Part shown: one piece after another, positions 26,900-35,908 of the stretch | How positions within the stretch are numbered: the stretch's first letter is position 1 | How the letters are laid out: each line of letters begins with the position of its first letter | Assembly: GCA_963761655.1 (NCBI GenBank) | Contig: CAVXHI010000003.1 | Coordinates: 248,001 to 312,000, forward strand | Reading direction: 5' to 3' | Length of the DNA stretch: 64,000 nt | Source of the DNA: RYN-122 sp963761655 | GTDB taxonomy: Bacteria; Actinomycetota; Actinomycetes; Mycobacteriales; SCTD01 | Program-made: the position numbers and the translations under genes | The notes under the pieces: generated by a model | Databases searched by the model: none | What the model was told of the DNA's origin: nothing | The model's input: the letters and a program-made list of their open reading frames with translations, nothing else

Positions 26900-27312
26900 A
26901 GCCCCGTCTTCCCGCCCGTCTTCTCCTCGACCTGCACCGAGGAGATGACCGCGGCCGGGTCGACCGCCTTGCACATGTCGACGACGGCCAGGCACGCGAC
27001 GACGACGGCGGTGAGCGCCTCCATCTCGACGCCGGTCCGGTCGGTGGTCTTCACCAGGACGCGGACCGCGACGCCGGCGTCGTCGACGGAGAGGTCGACG
27101 GTCACGCCGGACAGCGCGATCGGGTGGCACAGCGGGACGAGGTCGGGGGTGCGCTTCGCGCCCATGATCCCGGCGATCCGGGCCACCGACAGCGCGTCGC
27201 CCTTGGGGACCCCCGGTCCGCGCAGCAGCGCGACCACCTCGGCCGACAGGTCGACCCGGCCGGTCGCGGTCGCCGTCCGGGCGGTGACGTCCTTGGCCGA
27301 CACGTCCACCAT
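26884..27312 (-). CDS. moaC: Cyclic pyranopterin monophosphate synthase
   Basis: MoaC, with MoaA, makes cyclic pyranopterin monophosphate in Moco synthesis. The 142 residues from ATG 27312 include GALSVARIAGIMGAKRT-like DALSVARIAGIMGAKRT, LVPLCHPI, GVEMEALTA, DMCKAVD, and GGKTGLW. The usual N-terminus (FTHLDDAGAARMVDV) is encoded just upstream but has no start codon in that frame. GTG at 27356 overlapping the moeA stop would be ideal if one base were added in the GGTCG run near 27,350, giving about 157 residues. A one-base deletion in the sequence is likely. Confidence 0.9.
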   Translation of the reverse strand: MVDVSAKDVTARTATATGRVDLSAEVVALLRGPGVPKGDALSVARIAGIMGAKRTPDLVPLCHPIALSGVTVDLSVDDAGVAVRVLVKTTDRTGVEMEALTAVVVACLAVVDMCKAVDPAAVISSVQVEEKTGGKTGLWTRP

Positions 27313-27352
27313 GCGGGCCGCGCCGGCGTCGTCGAGGTGGGTGAACGACCGC

Positions 27353-28565
27353 TCACCGGGCGCGCCGCTCGAGCATCATCACGGTCACGGCGCCCCCCGC
27401 CTCGATCTCGGTCACGTCCTCCGGCACGACGGCGAGCGCGTTCGCCCGAGCCATCCCGGCCAGCAGGTGCGAGCCGGACCCGGACACCGGCGAGACGACG
27501 TAGGCGCCGTCGCGGACCTCGAGGTGGACCCGCAGGAACGAGCGCTTGCCCTTGCTCGAGGTGCAGCGCGCTCCGTGGTCACGGCGCGCACGCGCGGGCG
27601 CTCCAGCGGGTCGGCGCCGAGCATCCGGCGCAGGGCCGGCCGCACGAAGGCCTCGAAGGAGACCATCGCGCTGACCGGGTTGCCGGGGAGGCCGAAGAAC
27701 GGGGTGCTGTCGGGGCCGAGGGTGCCGAAGCCCTGCGGCATGCCCGGCTGCATGGCGACCTTGGTGAACTCGACCGTCCCGATGCGGGACAGCACCTCCT
27801 TGACGACGTCGTACGCGCCGACGCTCACGCCGCCGGAGGTGACGAGGACGTCGGCCCGGACCAGCTGGTCCTCGAGGGTGTCGAGCAGCTTGCGCGGGTC
27901 GTCCGGCACGATCCCGACCCGGTAGGCGATCGCCCCGGCCTCGAGCGCAGCGGCGGTCAGGGCGACCGAGTTGCTGTCGGGCAGCTGCCCCGGCCCGATC
28001 GGCGCGCCCGGCTCGACCAGCTCGCTGCCGGTGCTGAACGACGACGACCCGCGGCCGCGGCCGCACCAGCAGCCGGGACCGCCCGACGGCGGCGGCGAGC
28101 CCGAGCTGGGCGGCCCCGAGGGCGGTGCCCTGCTCGAGGACGGTCTCGCCGGCCTTCACGTCCTCGCCGGCCCGCCGCACGTAGCCCCCGACGTCGGGCG
28201 TGCGGTCGAAGCGGACCTGCGCGACACCGCCGTCGGTGTGCTCGAGCGGGACGACCGTGTCGGCGCCGACGGGCAGCAGCGCCCCGGTCATGATCCGGAC
28301 GCAGAGCCCCTGCTGGACCCGCAGCGGCGACGCCGGCCCGGCCGCGACGTCGCCGACGACGGGCAGGACGACGCCCTCGCGCGACGTCCTCCGCCCGCAC
28401 CGCGTAGCCGTCCATCGCGCTGTTGTCGAAGCCGGGGAGCGGGTGCGGGGCGACGACGTCCTCGGCCAGGACGCAGCCGTGGGCGTCGAGCAGCCCGAGG
28501 TCGAGCGGCGAGAGCACCTGGACGAGGTCGAGGACCTTGGCCAGGTGCTCGTCGACCGACCTCAC
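27353..28565 (-). pseudogene. moeA: Gephyrin-like molybdopterin molybdotransferase MoeA/Glp (three frame breaks here)
   Basis: MoeA inserts molybdate into adenylated molybdopterin; the actinobacterial Glp version also joins the divisome. It starts at GTG 28565 (GTGA overlap with galU). The protein reads in three frames: LSPLDLGLLDAHGCVLAEDVV to NSAMDGYAVRAEDVA; then from about 28,380 IMTGALLPVGADTVVPLE to RSRLLVRPRPRVVV; then from about 28,038 STGSELVEPGAP, PDSNS, LVTSGGVSVGAYD and FFGLPGNPVSAMVSFE; then from about 27,568 SSKGKRSFLRVHLE to the end. Each break needs only one or two bases. The intact protein would be about 404 residues. Three small indels in one otherwise well-conserved gene point to sequence error. 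Confidence 0.9.
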
Positions 28566-29431
28566 GTCCGGGACTCCAGGTACTCCCGCAGCCAGGCCAG
28601 CAGGGGCGGCCCGAGGTCCTCGCGGTCGGCGGCCAGCTGCACGCAGGCCTTGAGGTAGTCGAGGCGGTCGCCGGTGTCGTAGCGGCGGCCGCGGAAGACC
28701 ACGCCGTGGACCGGCTCGCGGGCGATCAGGGTCTGGAGGGCGTCGGTCAGCTGGATCTCGCCGCCGCGACCCGGGACCGTCTCGCGCAGGACCTCGAAGA
28801 CGGTCGGCGACAGCACGTAGCGGCCGATGACGGCGAGGTCGCTGGGCGCCTCCTCCACCGGGGGCTTCTCGACCAGCCCGGTGACCCGGACGACGTCGCC
28901 CGTGCCCTCCACCGCCGCGCAGCCGTACATGCTGACGCTCTCGCGCGGGACCTGCATGAGGGCGACGACGCTGCCGCCCTCGCGCTCCTGCACCTCGATC
29001 ATCTGCTCGAGCAGGTGGTCGCGCTCGTCGATGAGGTCGTCGCCGAGCAGCACCGCGAACGGCTCCTGGCCGACGTGCTGGGCGGCGGCGAGCACGGCGT
29101 GACCGAGGCCCTTGGGGTCGCCCTGGCGGACGAAGTGCACGGCCGCGAGGTTGCTGGCGTGCCGCACCGCGGCGAGGCGCTCCTGGTCGCCCTTGGCCTC
29201 GAGGGCCATCTCGAGCTCGACGTTGCGGTCGAAGTGGTCGATCATCGGCTTCTTGTTGCGGCCGGTGACGAGCAGGACGTCGTCCAGGCCGGCGCGCACG
29301 GCCTCCTCGACGACGTACTGGATGGCCGGCTTGTCGACGACCGGGAGCATCTCCTTGGGGGAGGCCTTGGTCGCGGGCAGGAAGCGGGTCCCGAGCCCCG
29401 CGGCGGGGAGGACGGCCTTGGTGACACGCAT
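28562..29431 (-). CDS. galU: UTP--glucose-1-phosphate uridylyltransferase
   Basis: GalU makes UDP-glucose for cell-wall and storage sugars. The 289-residue protein has the nucleotide-binding AVLPAAGLGTRFLPATKASPKEMLP (quoted in part), PAIQYVVEEA, GHAVLAA, LLGDDLI, VGLVEKP-like TGLVEKPP, and GEIQLTDAL. ATG at 29431. It heads the galU-moeA-moaC-mog-rimJ-membrane protein string, an order typical of Actinobacteria, and overlaps moeA by four bases. Confidence 0.96.
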   Translation of the reverse strand: MRVTKAVLPAAGLGTRFLPATKASPKEMLPVVDKPAIQYVVEEAVRAGLDDVLLVTGRNKKPMIDHFDRNVELEMALEAKGDQERLAAVRHASNLAAVHFVRQGDPKGLGHAVLAAAQHVGQEPFAVLLGDDLIDERDHLLEQMIEVQEREGGSVVALMQVPRESVSMYGCAAVEGTGDVVRVTGLVEKPPVEEAPSDLAVIGRYVLSPTVFEVLRETVPGRGGEIQLTDALQTLIAREPVHGVVFRGRRYDTGDRLDYLKACVQLAADREDLGPPLLAWLREYLESRT

Positions 29432-29440
29432 CCCCGGACC

Positions 29441-31408
29441 CTAGTGGGGGGCCGCTGCCCGCCACGTGTCGCGCCCGCTGTCCTTGGCCGTGTAGAGGGC
29501 GCCGTCGGCGGCCCGCAGCAGGGCGGCCGGCGTGGCGCCGTCGGCGGGGAAGACGGCGACGCCGATCGAGACCGTGATCGGCAGCGGCACCTCGCCCGGC
29601 TCCCCGAACGGCCGCCGCCGGACGGCGTCGCAGATCCGCTCCGCGGCGTGGGCGGCGCCGTCCGCACCGGTCTCCGGCAGCACGACGGCGATCTCCTCCC
29701 CGCCGTAGCGGGCGACGGTGTCGACGTCGCGGACCTCCCCGCGCACCCGCGCGGCCAGCTCGACGAGGACGGCGTCGCCGCGCTGGTGCCCGTGCGTGTC
29801 GTTGACCGCCTTGAACAGGTCGAGGTCGAGCAGGAGCAGCGCCATGGGGCGGCCGAACCGGGCGGCGCGCTCGACCTCGCGGGTCGCCGTCTGCGTGTAG
29901 TGGCGGTAGTTGCCGAGGCCGGTGAGCCCGTCGGTGACGGCCATCCGCTGGACGTCCTGGTGGAGCAGGACGTTGTCGACGGCGACCGTGGCCTGGGTGG
30001 CGAAGGTGCGGACGCTCGCGAGGTCGTTCTCGTCGAAGCCGTCGGCGTCGACCCGGTCGTAGAGGTCCAGGACCCCGAGGACCGTGCCGCCGTTGGAGAA
30101 CGGGACGGCGACGACGCTGCGGGCGTCGGGCTCCCCCGGTCCCGGGCGCAGTCCGCCCTCGCCGGTCCGCCCGCGCAGGGGTTCGCCGGTGCGGGCCACC
30201 TGGCCGCTGATCCCCGTGCCGACCGGCAGCCGCAGCCCGGCCGGGACGTCGACCCCGCGGGACACCGCCAGCACCAGCTCGTCGCGTCCGGGGGACAGCA
30301 GCAGCACCATGCCTCCGCGGGCCCGGGTCGCGGCCATGGCCGTCTCCAGGACGACGGCGAGGATGCGGTCGAGGTCGTGGGTGCCGGACAGGGTGGCCCC
30401 GAGGCGGGCGAGGCCGGCCTGCAGCTCGTCGCGCCCGGCCTGCAGGGCCTCGACGTAGGTGCGCAGGTCGCGCGTCATCTCGTTGAAGGCCTCGGCCAGG
30501 CGGGCGACCTCGTCGCGGCCCCGGACCGGGATCGTCGTCGTGAGGTCGCCGCCGGCGATCCGTCCGGCCGCCTCCCCGAGCTCCTGCAGCGGCCGGGTCG
30601 TGGCCCGGGCCAGCAGCAGGGCGAGCCCGGTGGACAGCAGGGCCGCGCCCAGCAGCACGGCGGCGGCCACCGGCACGAGCAGCGACAGCTCGGCCAGCGG
30701 CTCGGTGACGACGACGGGCAGCAGCCCCCGGGTGTCCGCGAAGGCTGCGAGCCCGCCGTCCTGGACGGCCCGACCGGGGGAGTCGAGCGCGCGGGCGAGC
30801 AGGGCGCCCGGGACCGGCCCGGTGCGGACCAGGACCGTGCCGCCGGGCGCGAGGACCGCCGCCTGCCCGCGGGTCCCGGCGCGCAGGACCTCCACGAGCC
30901 GGTCGAGCCGCAGCACGACCTCGACGCTGCCCGCCGGGGCCTGCGCCGTCGTCCGGAGCGCCAGCCGGGCGGACAGGGCCGCCTCCGTGGGCCTGCCTCC
31001 TCCGGCGCAGCCGGCGGCGCCGTCCGGCTGCGTCCCGGCCCGCGCGACGGTGCGGCCGGCGGCGTCGGTCAGCCGGACGCCGTCGACCGTGCGGTCGTCC
31101 ACGAGCCGCGTCACGAGGTCGCGGACGGCAGCCGGCTGCGGGTCGTCGGTGGCGGCCCGTGCGGTCGCGGCCGCGGCGGCCGCAGCCCGGGCGCAGGTCG
31201 CCTCCAGCAACCGGCTCGACAGGGTGGCCGCAGAGGCGAGGCCGCTGGCCTGCTGGTCCTGGACGGCGGCCGGGACGGCCCGCTGCAGCAGCACCGTCCC
31301 GACGACGAGCGGCAGCATGACGACGAGCAGGAAGGCGAGCGCCAGTCGACTGCGGAGCGTCACCGCAGGACCGTCTCGAGCACTGCTCAGGATGGCACGG
31401 CCGGACAC
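29441..31408 (-). CDS. HAMP-GAF-GGDEF diguanylate cyclase
   Basis: This membrane receptor makes c-di-GMP. Its 655 residues comprise an N-terminal membrane helix (about 17-45), a periplasmic sensor of about 200 residues, a second helix (about 245-270), HAMP (about 270-325), GAF (about 345-490), and GGDEF (about 495-655). The active-site motif reads GGEEI. An RDVD inhibitory I-site sits five residues before it, so product inhibition is expected. GTG at 31408 is taken; GTG at 31363 (start VTLRSRLALAFLL) is equally plausible. It is 9 bp before galU and divergent from the hemerythrin fusion. Confidence 0.9.
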   Translation of the reverse strand: MSGRAILSSARDGPAVTLRSRLALAFLLVVMLPLVVGTVLLQRAVPAAVQDQQASGLASAATLSSRLLEATCARAAAAAAATARAATDDPQPAAVRDLVTRLVDDRTVDGVRLTDAAGRTVARAGTQPDGAAGCAGGGRPTEAALSARLALRTTAQAPAGSVEVVLRLDRLVEVLRAGTRGQAAVLAPGGTVLVRTGPVPGALLARALDSPGRAVQDGGLAAFADTRGLLPVVVTEPLAELSLLVPVAAAVLLGAALLSTGLALLLARATTRPLQELGEAAGRIAGGDLTTTIPVRGRDEVARLAEAFNEMTRDLRTYVEALQAGRDELQAGLARLGATLSGTHDLDRILAVVLETAMAATRARGGMVLLLSPGRDELVLAVSRGVDVPAGLRLPVGTGISGQVARTGEPLRGRTGEGGLRPGPGEPDARSVVAVPFSNGGTVLGVLDLYDRVDADGFDENDLASVRTFATQATVAVDNVLLHQDVQRMAVTDGLTGLGNYRHYTQTATREVERAARFGRPMALLLLDLDLFKAVNDTHGHQRGDAVLVELAARVRGEVRDVDTVARYGGEEIAVVLPETGADGAAHAAERICDAVRRRPFGEPGEVPLPITVSIGVAVFPADGATPAALLRAADGALYTAKDSGRDTWRAAAPH

Positions 31409-31487
31409 GCAGAGTCAGATCCGCCAGGGAGTGCATCCCTCGCCGGAAGGCGGGCACCGACTCAACACCGACCTGAAGGAGAACCCC

Positions 31488-33089
31488 GTGGCTCTGGACT
31501 ACCCGACCCTCCCCGGCGACATCGACCACCTGATCGCCGACGACCACGCGATCGTCGAGCGCCAGTTCCAGCACCTGGAGGCCGGTCGCGGCGACCGGCG
31601 CGTGCTGGTCGACCAGATCGCCTTCGAGCTGGCCCTGCACGCCTTCGCCGAGGAGACCGTCCTCTACCCGAAGTGGCTCGAGCTGGGCATGGAGGAGGAC
31701 AACCAGGACGCCCGCGAGGAGCACGCCGGGATCAAGGACCTGCTCGTGACCCTCGCCCGCACCGAGCCGGGTGAGCAGGAGTTCGAGACCGCGCTCACCG
31801 AGCTGATCCGCCTCACCCGCCACCACGTCGACGACGAGGAGAGCAAGGAGCTCCCGGCGTTCCGCGAGAAGGTCGGCGCGGAGCAGATGGCCACCCTCGG
31901 CAAGGAGTTCCTCGCCGCCAAGCGCCAGGCCCCGACCATGCCGCACCCGCACGCCCCCGACGGCGGCAGCACGTTCGAGAAGCTCGCCGGCGCGATGACC
32001 AAGCCGCTCGACCAGCTCCGGGCCACCGTCTCGGGCAAGAAGTACACGCTCGCCACCGACGCCTCCGGCCTGCTCGACCCGCAGGCCCAGGCCATCGTCG
32101 ACGCGCACTCCTCGCTCGGCCCGCTGCCGTTCGAGATCCTCACCGCCGAGCAGGCGCGTCAGCAGCCCGGCCCCAAGGAGGCCGTCCTCGAGGTCATGAA
32201 GGACAGGGGCCTCGACGGTCCCGCGCAGGTCGGCTCGGTCGAGGACCTCGACGTGCCCGACGCCGCGGGCGGCACGCAGCGCCTGCGGGTCTACAAGCCC
32301 GAGGGCGTCCAGGCCGGCGCGCCGATCGTCTTCTGGGTCCACGGTGGCGGCTGGGTGCTGTTCACCATCGACGACCACTACGACGACTCCTGCCGCGGCC
32401 TGTGCCTCAAGACCGGCGCGATCGTCGTGACGCCCGACTACCGGCGCGCGCCCGAGGCGACGTTCCCCTCCGCGCACGACGACGTCCTCACGGCGTACCG
32501 GTGGGTCGTGCAGAACGCCGCGCAGCTCGGCGGCGACGCGTCCCGGATCGTCATCGGCGGCGAGTCCGTCGGCGGGAACATGGCCCCGGCCACGGTCCTG
32601 CAGCTGGCCGAGGCCGGCGAGGCGCTCCCCGTCGCGCAGGTCTGCGTCTACCCCGTGACCACCGGCGAGCAGTTCGGCGACTCGATGGTGGAGGAGGCCG
32701 ACGGCCGCCCGCTCAACCGCGCGCTGCTGAGCTGGATGGCCATGCACTACCTCGAGGGCCACCCCGACGCCGGCACGGACCCGCGCATCGCCCTGCTCGA
32801 CTGGACCGACGAGCAGCGCCGCCTCATGCCCCCGACCCTGGTCCTCACCGACCAGCGCGACGTCCTGCGCAGCCAGGGCGAGCAGTTCGCGAAGGACCTC
32901 GAGGCGGCCGGCGTCGAGGTCGTGGCGACCCGCTACGAGGGCGTCATGCACGAGTTCTTCGGCGCGAACGCGGTCCTGGACCAGGCCGAGAAGGCGCAGC
33001 AGGAGGCGGCCGACTGGATCCTGGCGAAGGTCGGCGGCCCGGACCCCTACCCGGCGTCCACCGAGACCGGCAGCCAGGTCACGGCGTGA
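31488..33089 (+). CDS. Hemerythrin-like domain fused to alpha/beta-hydrolase (HSL-type esterase)
   Basis: The 533-residue fusion starts at GTG 31488 after AAGGAGA. Residues about 10-145 form a hemerythrin HHE domain with the di-iron ligands in DIDHLIADDH, HAFAEE, EEHAGI and HHVDDEE. Residues about 200-520 form a hormone-sensitive-lipase-type hydrolase with HGGGW, the nucleophile GGESVGGN, an acid in TDQRDV and the histidine in MHEFF. An oxygen-, NO- or iron-sensing domain tied to an esterase is unusual; the substrate is unknown. It overlaps the following dehydrogenase by four bases, so the two probably act together. Confidence 0.9.
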   Translation: MALDYPTLPGDIDHLIADDHAIVERQFQHLEAGRGDRRVLVDQIAFELALHAFAEETVLYPKWLELGMEEDNQDAREEHAGIKDLLVTLARTEPGEQEFETALTELIRLTRHHVDDEESKELPAFREKVGAEQMATLGKEFLAAKRQAPTMPHPHAPDGGSTFEKLAGAMTKPLDQLRATVSGKKYTLATDASGLLDPQAQAIVDAHSSLGPLPFEILTAEQARQQPGPKEAVLEVMKDRGLDGPAQVGSVEDLDVPDAAGGTQRLRVYKPEGVQAGAPIVFWVHGGGWVLFTIDDHYDDSCRGLCLKTGAIVVTPDYRRAPEATFPSAHDDVLTAYRWVVQNAAQLGGDASRIVIGGESVGGNMAPATVLQLAEAGEALPVAQVCVYPVTTGEQFGDSMVEEADGRPLNRALLSWMAMHYLEGHPDAGTDPRIALLDWTDEQRRLMPPTLVLTDQRDVLRSQGEQFAKDLEAAGVEVVATRYEGVMHEFFGANAVLDQAEKAQQEAADWILAKVGGPDPYPASTETGSQVTA

Positions 33090-34219
33090 AGGCGGTCGTC
33101 TACCGCGGCACGAAGCAGGTCGCGGTCGAGGAGGTCCCCGACGCGACCGTCGTGGAGCCGACCGACGCGGTCGTCCGGATCACCACGAGCAACATCTGCG
33201 GCTCGGACCTGCACATGTACGAGGGCCGGACGTCGGTGGAGGAGGGCAAGGTCCTCGGCCACGAGAACACCGGGATCGTCGAGGCGGTCGGCTCCGCGGT
33301 CGCCCACGTGAAGGTCGGGGACCGCGTGTCGGTGCCGTTCAACATCGCGTGCGGCACCTGCCGCAACTGCCAGACCGGCTGGACGTCGTTCTGCACCCGC
33401 ACCAACCCGACCGAGGGCATGGACGGCGCCGCGTACGGCTACGCGAACATGGGCCCGTACGACGGCGGCCAGGCGGAGTACCTCCGGGTGCCCTTCGCCG
33501 ACGTGAACCTGCTCGGGCTGCCCCAGGGCACCGAGCACGAGAACGACTTCACGATGCTGTCGGACATCTTCCCGACCGGCTGGCACGGCGTCGTCCTGTC
33601 GGGCATGCAGCCCGGCGACCGGGTCGCCGTGTTCGGTGCCGGACCGGTCGGGCTGATGGCCGCGCACAGCGCCTTCCTCATGGGCGCCAGCGAGGTCTTC
33701 GTCGTCGACCAGCAGGCCGACCGGCTCGCGCTGGCCTCCTCGATCGGGGCGACCCCGGTCGACTTCAGCCAGGGCAGCCCGGTCGACCAGATCCTCGAGC
33801 TGACCGGCGGGCTCGGCCCGGACCGCGGCGTCGAGGCGGTCGGGTTCCAGGCGCACGACCACGGCGGCGAGGAGCACCCCGAGCTCACCCTCGACAACCT
33901 CGTCAACGTCGTCCGCACCACCGGCGGCATCGGCGTCGTCGGGGTCTACGTGCCGCAGGACCCGGGCGTCGACCCGCCCGAGAAGGCCGACCGGGTCGGG
34001 TTCCAGTACGGCACCTTCTTCACGAAGGGCCAGTCGATGGGCACCGGCCAGTGCCCGGTGAAGCGGTACAACCGGCAGCTGCGCGACCTCATCGTCACCG
34101 GCCGGGCGACGCCGTCGTTCATCGTCAGCCACGAGGTCGGGCTCGACCGGGCGGTCGAGATGTACGACCGCTTCGACCGGCGCGAGGACGGCGTCACGAA
34201 GGTGCTGCTGCACCCGTAG
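33086..34219 (+). CDS. Zinc-dependent alcohol dehydrogenase, glutathione-independent formaldehyde dehydrogenase-like
   Basis: This 377-residue medium-chain dehydrogenase has catalytic zinc ligands in NICGSDLHMYEG and LGHENTGIVE, a structural zinc loop CGTCRNCQTGWTSFC (about 90-104), and the nucleotide fold VAVFGAGPVGLMAA (about 185). The C-terminal half (GGEEHPELTLDNL, FGQYGT-like FQYGTFFTKGQSMGTGQCPVKRYN) is typical of the formaldehyde-dismutase/FdhA subgroup, which handles small aldehydes without glutathione. GTG at 33086 overlaps the hemerythrin-esterase stop, implying one operon. Confidence 0.9.
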   Translation: MKAVVYRGTKQVAVEEVPDATVVEPTDAVVRITTSNICGSDLHMYEGRTSVEEGKVLGHENTGIVEAVGSAVAHVKVGDRVSVPFNIACGTCRNCQTGWTSFCTRTNPTEGMDGAAYGYANMGPYDGGQAEYLRVPFADVNLLGLPQGTEHENDFTMLSDIFPTGWHGVVLSGMQPGDRVAVFGAGPVGLMAAHSAFLMGASEVFVVDQQADRLALASSIGATPVDFSQGSPVDQILELTGGLGPDRGVEAVGFQAHDHGGEEHPELTLDNLVNVVRTTGGIGVVGVYVPQDPGVDPPEKADRVGFQYGTFFTKGQSMGTGQCPVKRYNRQLRDLIVTGRATPSFIVSHEVGLDRAVEMYDRFDRREDGVTKVLLHP

Positions 34220-34229
34220 CGTCGTCGGC

Positions 34230-35204
34230 ATGACGACAGCAGGGCGAGGTGCGGGTCTCGGCCTCGCCCTGCTGTCGGCGGCCAGCTTCGGCACCTCGGG
34301 ACCGTTCGCCGGCAGCCTGCTCGCCGTCGGGTGGACACCGGGGGCCGCCGTGACGGTGCGCGTCGTCGTCGCGGCGCTCGTCCTCACCGCCCCCGCCCTG
34401 CTGCTGCTGCGCGGGCACGTCGGCCGGCTCCGCCGCGACGCCCTGCCGGTCCTCGTCTACGGCGTCGGCGCGGTCGCGGGCGCTCAGCTCTGCTACTTCC
34501 AGGCGGTCGACCGGCTGTCGGTCGCCGTCGCCCTGCTCCTCGAGTACAGCGGGGTGCTGCTCGTCGTCGGGTGGCAGTGGCTGGCTCGCGGCCACCGGCC
34601 CCGACGGCTCACCGTGCTCGGGGCCGCCGTCGCGGTGGCCGGACTGGTGCTCGTGCTCGACCTGCTGGGCGACGCCCGGCTGGACCCCGTCGGCGTCCTG
34701 TGGGGCCTCGGCGCCGCGTTCGGGCTCGCCGTCTACTACGTCCTGTCCTCGGACGCCGACGACGCCCTGCCACCGCTGGTCGCGGCCTGGGCCGGGCTGG
34801 CCGTCGGGGGCGCCGTCCTCGGGCTGGCCTGCGCGAGCGGCCTGCTCGCCTTCCGCACCACCCGCGCCGACGTCGTCCTGCTCGACCGCTCCGTGCCGTG
34901 GCTCGTCCCGGTGCTCGGCCTCGCACTCGTCGCGGCCGTCGTGGCGTACGTGACGGGCATCGTCGGCGCCCGGCTGCTGGGGGCGACGGTCGCCTCCTTC
35001 GTCGGGCTGACCGAGGTGCTGTTCGCCGTCCTGTTCGCCTACGTGCTGCTGGACCAGGTGCTGACCGTGCCGCAGCTGCTCGGGGGCGCGCTCGTCGTCG
35101 GCGGCATCGCCCTCGTTCAGGCCGGCGAGCCGGGAGGGTCGACCACGGTCAGCGGGGCAACCCCCGACCCGCTGCCGCCTGTACGCGCCGAGGAGCGCGG
35201 GTGA
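34230..35204 (+). CDS. EamA/RhaT-family transporter
   Basis: This drug/metabolite-transporter superfamily permease of 324 residues has ten hydrophobic segments arranged as two EamA repeats (about 10-145 and 155-295), then a short Pro-rich cytoplasmic tail. Substrate is unknown; members export amino acids or metabolites. ATG at 34230 lies 10 bp after the dehydrogenase stop, so it may belong to the same operon. Confidence 0.88.
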   Translation: MTTAGRGAGLGLALLSAASFGTSGPFAGSLLAVGWTPGAAVTVRVVVAALVLTAPALLLLRGHVGRLRRDALPVLVYGVGAVAGAQLCYFQAVDRLSVAVALLLEYSGVLLVVGWQWLARGHRPRRLTVLGAAVAVAGLVLVLDLLGDARLDPVGVLWGLGAAFGLAVYYVLSSDADDALPPLVAAWAGLAVGGAVLGLACASGLLAFRTTRADVVLLDRSVPWLVPVLGLALVAAVVAYVTGIVGARLLGATVASFVGLTEVLFAVLFAYVLLDQVLTVPQLLGGALVVGGIALVQAGEPGGSTTVSGATPDPLPPVRAEERG

Positions 35205-35290
35205 CGGGCGGGCGGACCCCGGGTGAACAGCGGGTGAACGGGTAGGTCTGCGCCGCCCACCCCGACCCGTGGGCGCTCCGGAGGTCTGTC

Positions 35291-35908
35291 GTGCACGCCG
35301 TCCTGCCCCTCGCGGCGTCGTTCTCCCCCGAGACCGCTGCCGGCGCCGCCCTGCGGTTCGCCGTCGACGTCGTCGCGATGGGGGTCCTGACCCTCGCGCT
35401 GTTCCTGCCGCGGCACCGCAGGCGCGACCTCGTGACCGTCTTCTGGCTGTTCAACGTCGCCCTGTTCGCCGTCCTGCTGGTCATCGGCGGGGGCGGGGTC
35501 TCGGTCGGGGCCGGCCTCGGCCTGTTCGGCGTGCTGTCCATCGTGCGGCTGCGCAGCGAGCAGTACCGCAACGTCGAGATCGGCTACTTCTTCGTCGCCC
35601 TGGCCCTCGCCCTCGTCACCGGGCTCGCCTCGGGGGTGGCCCGTCCCGTCCTCATCGTCGTGCTGGTGCTGGTCGTCACGGCCGTCGTCGACTGGCCGCG
35701 GCTGTTCGCCGGCAGCACCTCGGTCGCGGTCCTGCTCGACACCGTCCACGACGGCCCGGAGGCGCTGCGGGCCGACGTGGAGCGGCGCTTCGGCGGCGGC
35801 GTCGAGGACGTCGCGGTGCTCGAGGTCGACTACGTGCGGATGACGACGCGCCTCACGGTGCGCCTCGTCGACGGCCGGGCCGGCCGGGCGGCGGAGGTCC
35901 GGGCATGA
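35291..35908 (+). CDS. DUF4956 membrane protein
   Basis: The 205-residue protein has four hydrophobic helices (about 22-40, 52-75, 95-115, 120-135) followed by a soluble ferredoxin-like tail of about 65 residues. The FGVLSIVRLRSEQYRNVEIGYFFVALALAL core, quoted here only by its RLRSEQYRNVEIGYFF section, marks DUF4956. The family is commonly paired with VTC-domain proteins, as here, and may form the membrane part of that system. GTG at 35291 follows GGAGG. ATGA overlap with the next gene shows coupling. Confidence 0.85.
   Translation: MHAVLPLAASFSPETAAGAALRFAVDVVAMGVLTLALFLPRHRRRDLVTVFWLFNVALFAVLLVIGGGGVSVGAGLGLFGVLSIVRLRSEQYRNVEIGYFFVALALALVTGLASGVARPVLIVVLVLVVTAVVDWPRLFAGSTSVAVLLDTVHDGPEALRADVERRFGGGVEDVAVLEVDYVRMTTRLTVRLVDGRAGRAAEVRA

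Noticed and set aside
27957..32951. Open frame of about 1,660 codons on the minus strand
   Set aside because: It crosses moeA, galU, the GGDEF gene and the hemerythrin fusion in wrong frames or strand. Only a short piece matches part of the moeA frame.
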